A stretch of 64,000 bases of DNA. It comes from Bacteroidia bacterium. Its GTDB lineage: Bacteria > Bacteroidota > Bacteroidia > J057 > JADKCL01. Below, one piece after another: positions 8,415 to 17,700 of the stretch. Numbering within the stretch: the first letter of the stretch is position 1; each line of letters starts with the position of its first letter. The DNA lies in the NCBI GenBank assembly GCA_020635905.1, contig JACJYV010000005.1:186001-250000 (forward strand), read 5' to 3'. Made by a program: the position numbers and the translations under genes. The notes under the pieces were generated by a model. That model searched no databases, had not been told where the DNA came from, and worked only from the letters and a program-made list of their open reading frames with translations.

Positions 8415-8906
8415 CTACCCGGCAAAATGAATTTTGCCGAGCATGGCTATAATGGCTTCCAGCCCCTGCTGGTCCTCGGGGCCAAAATCATCCAGCAGAT
8501 CGCTGTCCACATCCAACACCAGGCGCGTGGCGCCTGCCGCAACCAAAGGCACCACGATCTCCGATCGTGACTCCGAACTGCAGGCAATATGCCCGGGAAA
8601 AGCATCCACATCGGGCACCAGTACCGTTTCCATGCGGGTCGCTGCCGCCCCACACACCCCCTTGCTCACCGGAAAACGGGTACAGGCCACCGGGCCCTGA
8701 AAGGGCCCGAGCACCAACTCTTCACCCTTTACAAAATAAAATCCTACCCAAAAAAAGCCAAAAACCGACTTCAAAGCGGCTGACACATTGGCCAGATTGG
8801 CTACCAATTCGGGTTCGTCTGCAGTCAGGCTGTACAACTGAGGCAGCAATTCTGCATACTTTTCGGCGCGGGACAAGCATTCGCTCACATAAACACTTTC
8901 AGACAT
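8415..8906 (-). CDS. msrC: Free methionine-R-sulfoxide reductase (GAF domain)
   Basis: A 163-residue cytoplasmic GAF protein that reduces free L-methionine-R-sulfoxide, a repair step after oxidation. The three family cysteines are present at C75 (ACTRFP), C85 (GVCG) and C109 (HIAC), matching the C84/C94/C118 set of the Escherichia coli enzyme, where the last is catalytic. The block SRSEIVVPL and the C-terminal DFGPEDQQGLEAI also fit the family. It runs convergently with the 36-residue membrane protein gene and divergently from the M16 peptidase, with 85 bases upstream. Confidence 0.94.
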   Translation of the reverse strand: MSESVYVSECLSRAEKYAELLPQLYSLTADEPELVANLANVSAALKSVFGFFWVGFYFVKGEELVLGPFQGPVACTRFPVSKGVCGAAATRMETVLVPDVDAFPGHIACSSESRSEIVVPLVAAGATRLVLDVDSDLLDDFGPEDQQGLEAIIAMLGKIHFAG

Positions 8907-8991
8907 GCTTCAATCTTATCTGTTGTCGCAATAAGCACAAATTTCTAAAATATACTTCGTATTTTCGACACTCTTTTATTTACCCAATACG

Positions 8992-11940
8992 ATGGTTATG
9001 AAATCTTTACAAACGATCTCCCTGCTGTTGGTTTTGCTGCTGCTGGCCCGCGTGGGTCAGGCCCAGAAAAATCCGGCCAAACTCAACACCAACAGCGCAT
9101 CACGAACCTACGAATCGGTCCCCAACGATCCCCTCAAGGCCCGCATTTATACCCTCGACAACGGACTCAAAGTCTATCTCACGGTCAACAAAAACGAGCC
9201 CCGCATTCAGACCTGCATACCCATCAAGGCAGGCAGCAAAAACGATCCAAGCGATGCCACCGGGCTGGCTCACTACCTCGAGCACATGCTTTTCAAAGGC
9301 ACAGACCAATACGGCACCCTCGATTTTGCCAAAGAAAAACCTCTGCTGACCCAGATTGAAGACCTTTACGAAACTTACCGCGCCACCACGGACGAAGCCA
9401 AACGCAAAGAAATTTACGCCGAAATTGACCGCGTCTCAGGCGAGGCGGCCAAATATGCCATTGCCAACGAATACGACAAAATGCTGGCCGCCATTGGCGC
9501 CACAGGCACCAACGCCTACACCTCCAATGAGCAAACCGTTTACATCAACGAAATCCCCTCCAACCAGCTTGAAAGCTGGTTAAAAATCGAAGGAGAACGC
9601 TTTCGCAATCCCCAGTACCGCCTCTTTCACACCGAGTTGGAAGCTGTGTACGAAGAGAAAAACATCTCCCTCGACCGCGACGGCAGCAAAGCCTGGGAAA
9701 CCATGTTTGCCAACATATTCCCTACCCACAACTACGGCCAGCAAACCACCATTGGCACCATAGAGCACCTCAAAAATCCCTCCATCAAGAAAATCAAGGC
9801 CTATTATGAAGCCAATTATGTGCCCAATAACATGGCCATCTGCCTTTCAGGCGACCTTGATCCCGACCAGACCATCGCATGGGTGGAAAAATACTTTGGC
9901 TACATGCAGCCCAAAGAAGTGGCTCCCTACAAAGTGCCCGTGGAAAGCCCCATCGTGGGCCCCATTGAGCAAACCGTGACGGGTCCCGACGCAGAAAGCA
10001 TGATGATTGGGTTCCGCTTTCCCGGGGTAAAAAGCCGCGAAGCAAAAGTACTCCAGATCATCGACATGATCCTCTCCAACTCCTCTGCAGGCCTCATTGA
10101 CCTCAACATCAACCAGCAACAAAAAGCGCTTGGCGCTGGCAGTTTTGCCTACCAACTCAACGACTACGGCATCCACATCCTTTCCGGCCGCCCCCGCGAA
10201 GGCCAGTCCCTCGAAGAAGTCCGCGACCTGCTCCTCGAACAGATCAACATCATCAAACGGGGCGAATTCGACTTCGACCTGCTCCCTGCCATCGTCAACA
10301 ACCTCGAAATCGAGCAAATGCAGGATTATGAGCGCAATTACTCTCGCGCCTCCGCCTTTGTGGACGCCTTCACCTCCAATCTCGACTGGAAAGATTACGT
10401 GAGCGAAATCGACGAACTCCGCCAGATTGACGCAGCTGAAATCATCGAGGTGGCCAAAAAATTCTACCAGGACAACAACTATGTGGTCGTGTACAAGCGT
10501 ACAGGCGAGCGCCCCAACACGGTCAAAGTGGTCAAGCCGGCCATCACCCCCGTGGAAGTCAACCGCGAAGCCCAATCCCCCTTCCTGCTCAGCATCATAG
10601 AGACCGAGGCGCCCAAAATCGCCCCCGTATTCCTCGATTACAAAAAAGACATCAAGTTCGAGAAATTTGCCAACGGCGTGCCCCTCCACTACGTCAAAAA
10701 TCAGGAAAACGGGCTCTTCACCCTTTATTTCCTGCTCGACATGGGCACCAACCACGACAAAAACCTGGCCCACGCCATCGAATATCTGCCTTACCTGGGC
10801 ACGGACAAATACACCCCAGAGGAGATCCAGAAAAAGTTTTTTGCCCTGGGCAGCAGCTTCAACGTCAACTCCTCTTCCCGCCAGGTTTACGTGTATCTCA
10901 ACGGGCTCCAGTCCAACTTTGAAGCCAGCCTGCAGCTTTTCGAGCACCTGCTCGCCAATGCCAAACCCGACGAAGAAGCCCTGCAAAACATGATTCAGGG
11001 CACCCTCAAGTCCCGCGAAAACGACAAACTCAGCAAATTTCGCATCCTTCGTTCGGCCATGAACGCCTATGCCACCTACGGCAAATCCAACCCCTTCAAC
11101 GATGTGCTCAGCAACGACGAACTAAAGGCTCTCAAAGGCGCTGACCTGGTCAAAATCATCAAATCTCTCACCCATTACGACCACCGCGTGCTGTATTACG
11201 GCCCGGGCGAGCTTAGCGCCGTCAAAAATACCCTGGCCAAATACCACAACGCCAAAGACAAAGTCATGCCCCTGCCCGCGCCCCGCAGCTACAGTTTTCA
11301 GTCCACAGAAAAGCCCAAAATCTACTTTGTGGAGTACGACATGGTGCAGGCCGAGATCATGTGGCTCTCCAAATCAATCGATTACAACGCCGAACTCACC
11401 CCGCAGGTCACCCTCTTCAACGAGTATTATGGCGGCAACATGTCGTCCATCGTCTTCCAGACCATCCGCGAATCCAAAGCCCTTGCCTATTCGAGCCGCT
11501 CCAGCTTCAATACCCCTTATGCCAAAGGCGAGCCCTATTACCTCACCGCCTACATTGGCACCCAGGCCGACAAACTCCACGAAGCCATCGCAGGCATGAA
11601 CGAACTGCTGGAAGAGATGCCGCTTTCTGAAAACCTCTTTCAGGGCTCCAAAACGGCCATCCTCAACCGTCTGGAAACTGAGCGTACCACCCGTACCTCC
11701 ATCCTGTTCAGTTACGAAAACGCCATGCGCAAAGGCCTCGACTACGACCTCAACCGCATGATTTACACGGAAGTTCCCAAAATGAATTTCGATCAGGTCA
11801 AACAGTTTCACCAGACCTACATCAGTGGCAAACCCCACACCCTGCTCATTCTGGGCTCCAAAAACAACATCGACCTGAAATCCCTCCAGCAATACGGCGA
11901 CGTCACCGAGCTGACCCTGGAGCAAATATTTGGCTACTGA
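8992..11940 (+). CDS. Periplasmic M16 family zinc metallopeptidase
   Basis: A 982-residue exported peptidase of the pitrilysin/insulysin type. The signal peptide spans MKSLQTISLLLVLLLLARVGQAQ; translation may start at 8992 or at the ATG at 8998. The inverted zinc motif HYLEH (H94, E97, H98) is intact, and a downstream glutamate in the block HTELEAVYEE (213-222) supplies the third ligand. The protein contains two M16 repeats; the C-terminal one (from about 540) lacks the zinc motif, as usual, and completes the clam-shell chamber. The substrate is likely peptides or small proteins in the periplasm. It is monocistronic. Codon use is very C-rich at third positions, which suggests high expression. 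Confidence 0.95.
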   Translation: MVMKSLQTISLLLVLLLLARVGQAQKNPAKLNTNSASRTYESVPNDPLKARIYTLDNGLKVYLTVNKNEPRIQTCIPIKAGSKNDPSDATGLAHYLEHMLFKGTDQYGTLDFAKEKPLLTQIEDLYETYRATTDEAKRKEIYAEIDRVSGEAAKYAIANEYDKMLAAIGATGTNAYTSNEQTVYINEIPSNQLESWLKIEGERFRNPQYRLFHTELEAVYEEKNISLDRDGSKAWETMFANIFPTHNYGQQTTIGTIEHLKNPSIKKIKAYYEANYVPNNMAICLSGDLDPDQTIAWVEKYFGYMQPKEVAPYKVPVESPIVGPIEQTVTGPDAESMMIGFRFPGVKSREAKVLQIIDMILSNSSAGLIDLNINQQQKALGAGSFAYQLNDYGIHILSGRPREGQSLEEVRDLLLEQINIIKRGEFDFDLLPAIVNNLEIEQMQDYERNYSRASAFVDAFTSNLDWKDYVSEIDELRQIDAAEIIEVAKKFYQDNNYVVVYKRTGERPNTVKVVKPAITPVEVNREAQSPFLLSIIETEAPKIAPVFLDYKKDIKFEKFANGVPLHYVKNQENGLFTLYFLLDMGTNHDKNLAHAIEYLPYLGTDKYTPEEIQKKFFALGSSFNVNSSSRQVYVYLNGLQSNFEASLQLFEHLLANAKPDEEALQNMIQGTLKSRENDKLSKFRILRSAMNAYATYGKSNPFNDVLSNDELKALKGADLVKIIKSLTHYDHRVLYYGPGELSAVKNTLAKYHNAKDKVMPLPAPRSYSFQSTEKPKIYFVEYDMVQAEIMWLSKSIDYNAELTPQVTLFNEYYGGNMSSIVFQTIRESKALAYSSRSSFNTPYAKGEPYYLTAYIGTQADKLHEAIAGMNELLEEMPLSENLFQGSKTAILNRLETERTTRTSILFSYENAMRKGLDYDLNRMIYTEVPKMNFDQVKQFHQTYISGKPHTLLILGSKNNIDLKSLQQYGDVTELTLEQIFGY

Positions 11941-12307
11941 AAAGCAGGAATAACAGGGCTGACGCTGGGTAGGCGAAAGCTGAACCAGGTCCTTTGAAGC
12001 TTGTTAATTGCTAACTGCTAATTGCCCATTGTATTTAGGGCGTGTCCCCGATGCCGGCCGACCTTCGGTCTAAGCCCGGCATCGGGGTCGCTCCCTTGAG
12101 GGGTTCTCCCGAAAACATTCGGGATCCGTCGGGTCGCCCACCTTCGGTGCACAGCTCCCCGACCGCCCTCCAAAGTCTCGGGCGCCCTCCAGGCAGCTCA
12201 CGCATCCCAAAGCTGAAAGCTTTGAAATACCCACTAACTGAATAACTTTGGAGTGAGGCCCATGGAAAATGGCCATACAGAACTGTAAACCGTAAACCGT
12301 AAACTGT
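11941..12307. other. Convergent intergenic region with repeats
   Basis: This lies between the stops of the M16 peptidase and a glycosyltransferase. From left to right it has a GCTAATTG-type microrepeat (about 12000-12030), a GC-rich repeat element (12039-12200) and a GTAAACC-type microrepeat (12282-12308). No gene is seen. Confidence 0.6.
12039..12200 (+). repeat. GC-rich GGGCGTG...CACGCA intergenic repeat, copy 1
   Basis: It begins GGGCGTGTCCCC and ends CTCACGCA. It contains a long inverted repeat around GATGCCGGCC / GCCCGGCATC (about 12051-12087) and a CCCGAAAACATTCGGG palindrome (12109-12124). Start and end words match the element at 29226-29372. From memory such non-coding GGGCGTG elements recur between genes in many Bacteroidota genomes; mobility is unproven. 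Confidence 0.55.
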
Positions 12308-13063
12308 CTAAGCCGGTCGTCTGAACAGCTGAAAAATCTTATAAAAATACTTCGACCAGATTTTCAGGATCGAAGAGTGGATCCCATTCTCCCGCAGGGC
12401 CCGCTGCATCTCCTTATTCACCGTTACCCGGCTCTGGAAGCCCTCCGTACTCACCCCGCCCGTGCGCATTTTCACCAAAACCTCTGGCAGATAGGTCGAA
12501 GAGGCCTTCTGAATGTATAAAAACCGAACCATCAGTTCGAAATCTGCACAAATTTTATAATCCTCCTTGAAGAGGCCGAAGGCCTCGTAGAGCGACCGTT
12601 TCACAAAAAAAGTCGGGTGGGGCGGCATATCGCCCCGCTCAAAATGCTTCAGTCTGAAGTTATTGGCCGAATAGTAGCGCACCACCTTATCCAGATTATC
12701 CGGATTCACATACACCAGGTCTGCATACAGGGTATCCTTTCCAGAGGCTTCAAGTGCCTTCACCACTTTAGAAATCACCTGAGGCCCCGCATAAAAATCA
12801 TCCGCATTGAGGATGCCCACCAGGTCTCCTGTAGCCAGGCGCAGCCCCTTATTCATGGCGTTATAAATGCCGCTGTCCTTCTCAGAAATCACAGTCGCAA
12901 TCTTGCTACGATAGCGGCCAATGATAGCCATGGTGCCATCTTTGGAAGCCCCATCCACCACGATGTATTCGATATCAGGATAGTCCTGTTCCAACACAGA
13001 ACGGATGGCCGTCTCAATGAAAGCCTCACCATTATAAACCACCGTGACAATGGATACCTTCAT
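12308..13063 (-). CDS. Glycosyltransferase family 2
   Basis: A 251-residue GT-A enzyme. It starts directly with the nucleotide-binding strand VSIVTVVYNG and has DGASKDGT (about 38-45) and the metal-binding LNADDF motif (DxD type). The C-terminal half has DMPPHPTFFVKR, as in family 2 enzymes that extend surface glycans. It transfers an unknown sugar onto a polysaccharide repeat in the cytoplasm. It is the last gene of the long minus-strand run, and its ATG overlaps the stop of the acetyltransferase gene by 4 bases (ATGA), implying coupled translation. Confidence 0.93.
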   Translation of the reverse strand: MKVSIVTVVYNGEAFIETAIRSVLEQDYPDIEYIVVDGASKDGTMAIIGRYRSKIATVISEKDSGIYNAMNKGLRLATGDLVGILNADDFYAGPQVISKVVKALEASGKDTLYADLVYVNPDNLDKVVRYYSANNFRLKHFERGDMPPHPTFFVKRSLYEAFGLFKEDYKICADFELMVRFLYIQKASSTYLPEVLVKMRTGGVSTEGFQSRVTVNKEMQRALRENGIHSSILKIWSKYFYKIFQLFRRPA

Positions 13064-13611
13064 ACTTCCATTTTCCTTTCCCGAACTTCCACGGCTGGAT
13101 TTCCTTGATATATGGTCCAGGGCTTCAGGTCACTGACTGCTACTGAGTTCACAGCCAGCACCGCATGGCTACCACATTTCACCCCCGCCGACACCAGGGC
13201 CTGAGCCCCAATCCAAACCCCGTCTTCCAGTTCAATCTCCTCCACCATCAGGTCAAAAGTGCTTTTCTTGTAATTATGGTTCCCGGTCAGGAGCATGGCT
13301 CCCTGCGAGAGGCAGGCATGCGCCCCAATTTTTACCCTCACCAGATTATCGATCCAGACCCGCTCCCCGATCCAGGTATAATCACCAACTTCCAGATTCC
13401 AGGGGTATTTTACATTCACTCCCGGCTTGATGATCACTCCCCTTCCAATTTTCGCCCCAAAGATCTTCAGCCAAAATACCCGCAGACCGCTGAATGGCAG
13501 CGCCGGGTTGATCAGAAACCAGGCATTGATCAGAAACCACAGCCTTCGGCTGAGGAAATTTCCGCCCGGTTTATACCAACTGTTATCGTATTTGGAGAGA
13601 TCTGTTTTCAT
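13060..13611 (-). CDS. WcaF-like hexapeptide acetyltransferase
   Basis: A 183-residue left-handed beta-helix O-acetyltransferase, closest in appearance to the colanic-acid WcaF family. The N-terminal region (NPALPFSGLRVFWLKIFGAKIG) is typical, followed by hexapeptide turns (IIKPGVNVKYP, VGDYTWIGERVWI, VKIGAHACLSQGAMLLTG) with the catalytic His in TGNHNY, and ends WTIYQGNPAVEVR. It should acetylate a sugar of the polysaccharide with acetyl-CoA. It lies 12 bases after an upstream glycosyltransferase gene and overlaps the next by 4 bases. Confidence 0.92.
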   Translation of the reverse strand: MKTDLSKYDNSWYKPGGNFLSRRLWFLINAWFLINPALPFSGLRVFWLKIFGAKIGRGVIIKPGVNVKYPWNLEVGDYTWIGERVWIDNLVRVKIGAHACLSQGAMLLTGNHNYKKSTFDLMVEEIELEDGVWIGAQALVSAGVKCGSHAVLAVNSVAVSDLKPWTIYQGNPAVEVRERKMEV

Positions 13612-13623
13612 GCGCCCGGCTTC

Positions 13624-14775
13624 TTATGAGCCATTCACAAACAAATTTAGGCTTTTTTGGCGATCCTCGCCCCTTTTGAGGTAATTGGCCGCAAATTGGT
13701 GGGCTACCCGGGCCCGCTTCTCAAACTCTGCCTGGTCCCAGGCTGCGGCTTCGTTTAGAACTTCGCTCCATTTTTCAGGGTTACTCAGGGGCAAATCCCA
13801 GCCTAAACCTTGCGGAGCAAGGTTGCGCCAAGGGGTCAAATCGCTGATTAAGACGGGCCTCCCAGCCAGAAATGCTTCAAAAATGGAGTGACCAAAATTT
13901 TCACCCAGGGTCGGCAGGACATACAAATGTCCTTCACTTATCCGGGAAACCACCTCCTCTGGTCTAATCCCTTCATTCCACGTTACAGTCACCTCTGTTG
14001 GAAGAGCATTCCCCAGATTCTCGCACATCTTCAGGTAAACCTCATCCTCCCGGGGGCCTGTAATGCTTAATTCACATTGAAATTTCACCTGCCGAAGCAC
14101 ATTTAACAGAAAATCAAGGTTTTTCATCCTGGAAATCCGGCCCAAAAAGACCAGTTTCAGATTTCCGGGTTCCTTGGGGAGCATCACCAACTCCTGCAAA
14201 TCTGCCGAGGGCAGATTTGGAACCAGATGAACCCTCACCTTTTGCCCAAACCGAGCATGGATAGCCTCCTTTTCCTGTTGAAAAGTGGCCTGAAACTCAA
14301 CCCCTGAAAAAAAACGGGTAGCCCTCGCCGCAAGCAGGAAGGCTTTTTTCTTCCATTTTTTAAGGGCCAATGCTCCGGGATTCAGCATGCCCCGTGGAGC
14401 CAGGACCAACCTCGGGCGCTTCTTCAGCCTTTTGAGGCTTCTCAGGGGAGCCAGCGTGAATCCGGGTGAAAACAGTGAATTGAAATACACCACATCGGGC
14501 TTGATTTTTGCCACAAAACTCACCACCAGCCGGGAGGGAATCTCGTCAGAACGGCAATACCATACCCATGCCTTCCCCTCCCAATCCGTCCAGGTCCCGG
14601 ACTCAATCCCGGGATAGGGATTGCTCTCCCCAAAATCCTTGTCAGAGGTCAGGATAAACCACTCAATATCCTCCTGAAGGGCGCAGACGAGATTGGCCAC
14701 GGTTTGAATGGGTCCCCCCGCCTTGAAACCAGGTCTGAACCAGTCAATCAGCACCAAAACCCTGGTTTTTCTCAT
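13624..14775 (-). CDS. Glycosyltransferase family 4
   Basis: A 383-residue GT-B glycosyltransferase. The N-terminal domain carries VLIDWFRPGFKAGGP, a loop typical of family 4 surface-glycan enzymes, and APRGMLNPGAL. The C-terminal domain has LVFLGRISRMKNLDFLL and the donor-binding region VLPTLGENFGHSIFEAFLAG with the two conserved glutamates. The start at 14775 overlaps the asnB stop by 4 bases (ATGA); a longer in-frame extension to 14838 lies inside asnB and is unlikely. Donor and acceptor are unknown. Confidence 0.93.
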   Translation of the reverse strand: MRKTRVLVLIDWFRPGFKAGGPIQTVANLVCALQEDIEWFILTSDKDFGESNPYPGIESGTWTDWEGKAWVWYCRSDEIPSRLVVSFVAKIKPDVVYFNSLFSPGFTLAPLRSLKRLKKRPRLVLAPRGMLNPGALALKKWKKKAFLLAARATRFFSGVEFQATFQQEKEAIHARFGQKVRVHLVPNLPSADLQELVMLPKEPGNLKLVFLGRISRMKNLDFLLNVLRQVKFQCELSITGPREDEVYLKMCENLGNALPTEVTVTWNEGIRPEEVVSRISEGHLYVLPTLGENFGHSIFEAFLAGRPVLISDLTPWRNLAPQGLGWDLPLSNPEKWSEVLNEAAAWDQAEFEKRARVAHQFAANYLKRGEDRQKSLNLFVNGS

Positions 14776-16637
14776 TCTTCCACCCCATTTTTCTGCATCC
14801 AGTCGGCAAGCACCACCAGAAGCCAGATGTGAGACCACAATGCACTTCCCTTTCCTTTCCCGAAATCCTTCCAGAGACTTTGAATTGCTTTTTCATCAAA
14901 AAGGGATGATTTACCCAGCCAATTCAGCTTTGCCTCGCAAAATGAACGAAGTTCTTCCCTCAGCCAGCGTTCCCACGGAAATACAAATCCCATCTTTTTG
15001 CGATGAACCACCTCGGCAGGAAGCAAATCTCCCATGGATTCCACCAGCAATTTTTTGGGGTAATCAGGGTATTTCAAGCGATCAGGAATTCCCATCAGAT
15101 ATTCAACCAGGGTATGATCAAAAAACGGAACCCTCACTTCCAACGCATGCGCCATACTCATTTGATCCGTATCGCGAAGCAAAACATTTTGGGTATAGGT
15201 GCGGATTTCTGCCAGCGAGATCTGACTCAGTGCCGGGATTTTTTCCAGACTTGCCGCCTGTTGGGAAATGAAAGATTTCACAAAGTTGTAATCAGGATGA
15301 GCCCCGGGTGAAATGCTGCGCATTTCACTCGCTGCAAACACCATTCTGAACACAGGATAAATATCCTGCAAGCGACTCCTGGAAAGTCGCAAAAGTGCGC
15401 CAAGCTTCTCCCCTCGCCTACCTCCGGGCACAATTTCCACCAGAGGAGCCAACATTTTCCTCAGTCCTGCCGGCAATTTCCACAGAGCAGAGCCCTGAAT
15501 CTCACCCAATTGACGGAATACAGGATAGCCAGCAAACAGTTCGTCGCCTCCCAATCCTGACAGTGCCACTGTAATCCCTGCCTTTTTGGTAACCCCCGAA
15601 ACCACGAAGGAATTGATCCCGTCACCCGAAGGGTGATCCATGGCTTGCAGGGCCCTGGGTAGCCCTTCCAGAAAATCATCTGGCTTCAGCAAAATAGGAT
15701 GGTGGCGGGTCTGATACTTGCGGGCCATCATTTCCGACCAGGGCGATTCATCATACTCCTTCTCCTGGAAAACCACGGAAAAAGTATCTATGGGCTGGCT
15801 CGAAGCCTGAGCCATGAGGGCCACCACCGCGCTGGAATCAATTCCACCCGACAAAAAAGCGCCCAATGGCACATCACTCATCATCCTCCTTTCCACCGCA
15901 GCGCCCAGCAATTCCCTTACCCGGGTTTTTACCGCCTCATAATTTCCATTTTCCTGATTTTGCCCCTGGTCTTCCAGCCTCCAAAAGGACTTTATTTCTT
16001 CCTTTCCATTTCTGAAAGTCAGATAATGGCCCGGAAGCAGCATTTTCACCTCATTGAGGATGGTTTTGGGAGCGTGAACCGTCTGGTAGGTAAAAAAATC
16101 GGCCAGCCCGTCACGATCGATAGTTGGTTTAAACAAACCAGTACCTATCAGGGCCCTGATTTCCGAGGCAAAGGCAATTTTACCCCCTGAAATATGATAA
16201 TAAAGCGGCTTGATCCCCAATCTGTCCCGCACCAAAGTCAGTTCCTGCTGCTTTTTGTTCCAGAAAGCAGCGGCAAACATCCCATTCATCTGGTCGAAAA
16301 CCGCAGGCCCCCACAACCCAAATCCCTCCAAAATCACCTCAGTATCTGTCTGGGAACGGTATGAAATCGCAGGTAATTTGCCCCTGATGTCCTTGAAATT
16401 GTAGATTTCGCCGTTGAAAGTGAGGAGGAAATTTTCGGAATGGTCATGCATGGGCTGGGTTCCCGCCTCGGAAAGATCCACGATGGCCAGCCTCAGGTGG
16501 CCGAGGGACACCCCTTCCTCCACCCGGCTGCCTTCGGCATCCGGGCCACGGTGATCCATGCGGTCCATCATCCCCCGCAGCAAACGGGCAGATTCTTCAG
16601 AATTGAAATTTCCGGCCAAACCAGCAATTCCACACAT
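14772..16637 (-). CDS. asnB: Glutamine-dependent asparagine synthase (AsnB type)
   Basis: A 621-residue amidotransferase. The start is set by MCGIAG, which places the catalytic Cys at position 2. The N-terminal class II glutaminase domain has RGPDAEG and FNGEIYNF. The C-terminal synthetase domain has the PP-loop FLSGGIDSSAVVAL, LSGLGGDELFAGYPVF and LEVRVPFFDHTLVE. It makes asparagine from aspartate, or, in glycan loci, amidates a carboxyl group of a sugar or amino acid substituent. Sitting in the middle of a glycosyltransferase operon, coupled on both sides by 1-4 base spacing, a role in polysaccharide decoration is plausible; plain asparagine synthesis is the alternative. Confidence 0.92.
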   Translation of the reverse strand: MCGIAGLAGNFNSEESARLLRGMMDRMDHRGPDAEGSRVEEGVSLGHLRLAIVDLSEAGTQPMHDHSENFLLTFNGEIYNFKDIRGKLPAISYRSQTDTEVILEGFGLWGPAVFDQMNGMFAAAFWNKKQQELTLVRDRLGIKPLYYHISGGKIAFASEIRALIGTGLFKPTIDRDGLADFFTYQTVHAPKTILNEVKMLLPGHYLTFRNGKEEIKSFWRLEDQGQNQENGNYEAVKTRVRELLGAAVERRMMSDVPLGAFLSGGIDSSAVVALMAQASSQPIDTFSVVFQEKEYDESPWSEMMARKYQTRHHPILLKPDDFLEGLPRALQAMDHPSGDGINSFVVSGVTKKAGITVALSGLGGDELFAGYPVFRQLGEIQGSALWKLPAGLRKMLAPLVEIVPGGRRGEKLGALLRLSRSRLQDIYPVFRMVFAASEMRSISPGAHPDYNFVKSFISQQAASLEKIPALSQISLAEIRTYTQNVLLRDTDQMSMAHALEVRVPFFDHTLVEYLMGIPDRLKYPDYPKKLLVESMGDLLPAEVVHRKKMGFVFPWERWLREELRSFCEAKLNWLGKSSLFDEKAIQSLWKDFGKGKGSALWSHIWLLVVLADWMQKNGVEE

Positions 16638-16638
16638 A

Positions 16639-17700
16639 TCAATCTTCTCCTTTCGCCATTTGGTGCAATGTTGCGGCCCACGATTGAGTAGTAATTTGCC
16701 GCGAAAGTTCGTGGCTGCGTTCGCCCATGGACAGCAATTGATCGGCATTGGATTGCATCAGCTGCAGCAAAGCTTTGCGCAAGGAGGCCTTATTTCCAGC
16801 CTGAAATTTCATGCCGTTATATCCTGGCCTTAAGAAGGCTGTAGCCGCACCGCAGGCTTCAGAAGCAAGCAAGGGAAGGCCTGCGGCAGCAAACTCGTGA
16901 AGTACCACGCCCCAGGGCTCAAAATGGCTGGGCAAAATGAAAGCCCCCGCACCCCCGGCAAGTTCTGGCAATTGTTCGGGCTGTACAAAATCATGAAAAC
17001 TGATCCCATTCCCCTCCTGAAATTGCCCCTTCAAAGGACCAGTGCCAACAATTTTCAATTTCCATCTTCCCCCCGTTTCTTCATTTGCAGACCGAAAAAC
17101 CTCCAGCAAATCCCCCACTCCCTTCACTTCCACCAACCTTCCCACATACAACAGGGTGCAGGGATAGCTTTCTGACTTCTGACTTCTGAATTTCAGGAAA
17201 GCACGCCAAAAATCCGCTGTATCCGCACTATACATACCCGTGAGTACATTCTCCCGGGAAAATCCAAGGCGCCGTGCGAATTCGAACTGAAACAGACCCG
17301 GCACCCATATGTGACTGAATTTGTTTTTCAGCAAAAAAGGACTGAACAGGCAAGCCATCCTTTGGCGCAAATCGCCCCGCCAGTGATTATCCAATCCACA
17401 AATAACCCGCACTCCCCTTTTCCGCATCCGTTGCGCAACCTTCAAATATGCCTTATCCATCCAGCCGGTCACATAAATGAGGTCAGGATTCAGTCTCTCC
17501 GCGAGATCCGTCAGGTCATTGGCACTCATTTCACGCCGTTCGTAAACAGTCAAGCCCTCAATTTCAGGAAATTGGAAAGGGGCTTCTGCATTCACAGGCC
17601 ACCTTACCAGATGAATTTCACCTCCATATTCTTCAAGATAAGTTCGAAAACCGGACAAAATATATCCCGCAAGTTCAGAATATAGGAAGAGAATTTTCAT
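16639..17700 (-). CDS. Glycosyltransferase family 4 (GT-B)
   Basis: A 353-residue protein with a GT-B fold. The N-terminal part ends at HIWVPGLFQFEFARRLGF; the C-terminal Rossmann half starts with LLYVGRLVEVKGVGDLLEVF and has GTGPLKGQF and FILPSHFEPWGVVLHEFAAAGLPLLAS, the family 4 donor site with its conserved Glu residues. It should use a nucleotide sugar to extend the repeat unit. The ATG overlaps the stop of the polymerase-like gene by 4 bases, and the asnB ATG follows its stop after 1 base. Confidence 0.92.
   Translation of the reverse strand: MKILFLYSELAGYILSGFRTYLEEYGGEIHLVRWPVNAEAPFQFPEIEGLTVYERREMSANDLTDLAERLNPDLIYVTGWMDKAYLKVAQRMRKRGVRVICGLDNHWRGDLRQRMACLFSPFLLKNKFSHIWVPGLFQFEFARRLGFSRENVLTGMYSADTADFWRAFLKFRSQKSESYPCTLLYVGRLVEVKGVGDLLEVFRSANEETGGRWKLKIVGTGPLKGQFQEGNGISFHDFVQPEQLPELAGGAGAFILPSHFEPWGVVLHEFAAAGLPLLASEACGAATAFLRPGYNGMKFQAGNKASLRKALLQLMQSNADQLLSMGERSHELSRQITTQSWAATLHQMAKGED

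Noticed and set aside
9847..10986. A long open frame on the minus strand inside the M16 peptidase gene
   Set aside because: It is a by-product of C-rich third positions in the true gene; it lacks a domain and a start context.
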